In this document: piece by piece, positions 63,477 to 64,000 of the stretch
How the letters are laid out: the number at the start of each line of letters is the position of its first letter
Position numbering within the stretch: the first letter of the stretch is position 1
Assembly (NCBI RefSeq): GCF_947488715.1
Contig: NZ_CANLAG010000011.1
Coordinates: forward strand, 18,243-82,242
Source of the DNA: an uncultured Tateyamaria sp.
GTDB lineage: Bacteria > Pseudomonadota > Alphaproteobacteria > Rhodobacterales > Rhodobacteraceae
Reading direction: 5' to 3'
Length of the DNA: 64,000 nucleotides
Notes under the pieces: model-generated
Told to the model about the DNA's origin: nothing
The model's database searches: none
Seen by the model: the letters and a program-made list of their open reading frames with translations, nothing else
Made by a program: the position numbers and the translations under genes

Positions 63477-63932
63477 GACACTTTCCCCTTAGCTGCCCCC
63501 TAAACTCTTAGCTTCATGGCGCTGTTCACCGGAAGCTGACATTCGCTGGGCCACAATGATTGGTCGAACGCGGCTTTGAGCCGGAACCTGACCGCATTGA
63601 ACAGTTGACCAGAACCCAACCAAGCGTTGGGCCAGCGGTACCCAAGATGGCTTAACGCAGGCCGCGGGCTTTGCGACGTCTCGACTACGTCCCAGCAAGA
63701 AACTTTCAAACTGGGCGTAAAGACAGTCAGACCCGAAGCCAAACCCATGTGAATTGAACACGATGACCAGCCGATGGTGGTCTCCACATGTCGGCTGCTT
63801 GCGTTCTGCGGGCCAGTTGTCTCAGTCAGTATTTTCCGCAAACCGAAAGCGCAATGCCATCCGGCACCACACCAATTGCAGATCAAAGCGAAGCCTCATA
63901 CGAATATCCTTAGGGCCAGGACACATTGAGTG
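63477..63932. other. Intergenic region near the window end
   Basis: About 450 bases without a convincing gene. Minus-strand open frames (63489-63761 and 63500-63886) are rich in Trp, Cys and Ser and match no family by eye. Confidence 0.35.
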
Positions 63933-64000
63933 TCAAAGCCAGTAGATAACGATTGCCGCGAGGGCGATTGCTGAAAGGAAGACCTTTGGGCACCTGTCGT
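63933..64000 (-). CDS. Partial gene at the window end (C-terminus only)
   Basis: The last 22 codons of a minus-strand frame run past the right edge and end KVFLSAIALAAIVIYWL, a good transmembrane segment. The frame could also be chance; nothing upstream is visible. Confidence 0.25.
   Translation of the reverse strand, partial: DRCPKVFLSAIALAAIVIYWL

Overview
The window looks like the chromosome of a marine alphaproteobacterium of the Roseobacter group (Rhodobacteraceae). The evidence is a moderately high GC content, typical gene neighbourhoods (accB-accC-aat next to DUF2155/mlaD/NDUFA12; SPOR-dacC-tmk-holB-tatD-MBL), alphaproteobacterial families (MmcB, DUF6324, NDUFA12), a GAAC-N7-GAAC LexA box, and a tRNA-His with A73 and no encoded G-1. 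The assignment is inferred from gene content. No rRNA and no intact mobile element is visible.

Layout. 1-5350: a complete LIV-type ABC importer (binding protein, two permeases, two ATPases). 5468-6730: a small RTX protein. 6869-10620: accBC, aat and, convergently, NDUFA12-mlaD-DUF2155. 10701-13273: RidA, clpX, clpP. 13406-16471: a FAD-binding photolyase-like protein lacking the antenna domain, and malonyl-CoA synthase. 16496-23271: a dense signalling block. It holds a hybrid histidine kinase without its own Hpt domain, a separate Hpt protein, two proteins with similar receiver domains (one fused to an adenylate cyclase, the other to a DMT/EamA transporter), and an orphan periplasmic binding protein. 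23268-27113: a LuxR HTH protein fused to an alpha/beta hydrolase, and an SLC13-like permease. 27233-32302: a KdgF-like cupin, an SDR, TRAP transporter DctMQP and a GntR regulator, probably for uptake and conversion of unsaturated uronates. 33161-39563: a subtilisin-like lipoprotein, anti-sigma and ECF sigma operon, divergent from a 1309-residue RTX protein. 40226-46994: tRNA-Ser and a housekeeping operon from a SPOR lipoprotein to an MBL hydrolase, plus an AEC carrier. 46978-53301: YihY, tRNA-His, GNAT, DUF6324, membrane proteins, an outer-membrane barrel, SOS-type mmcB, and a membrane protein/ClpP-like pair. 53400-56881: cupin-ArsR-SRPBCC operon, pirin, TetR, a small lipoprotein. 57018-61134: hom, glpX, recJ. 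61226-end: tRNA-Glu followed by a less gene-dense, apparently lower-GC segment with an NAD(P)-binding protein and a divergent LysR regulator.

The most unusual part is the signalling block. An incomplete hybrid kinase, a lone Hpt and two paralogous receivers form what looks like a full phosphorelay with two outputs: cAMP synthesis and a membrane transporter physically fused to a receiver. The two divergent intergenic regions of the block carry nearly the same 18-bp palindrome (18553-18570 and 22469-22486), which suggests one regulator controls the whole set. The RR-DMT fusion and this arrangement are the best candidates for a little-described system. Other regulatory signals seen are a LexA box at mmcB, paired GntR-type boxes between dctP and gntR, tandem inverted repeats before the cupin-ArsR operon, and stem-loops following both substrate-binding-protein genes.
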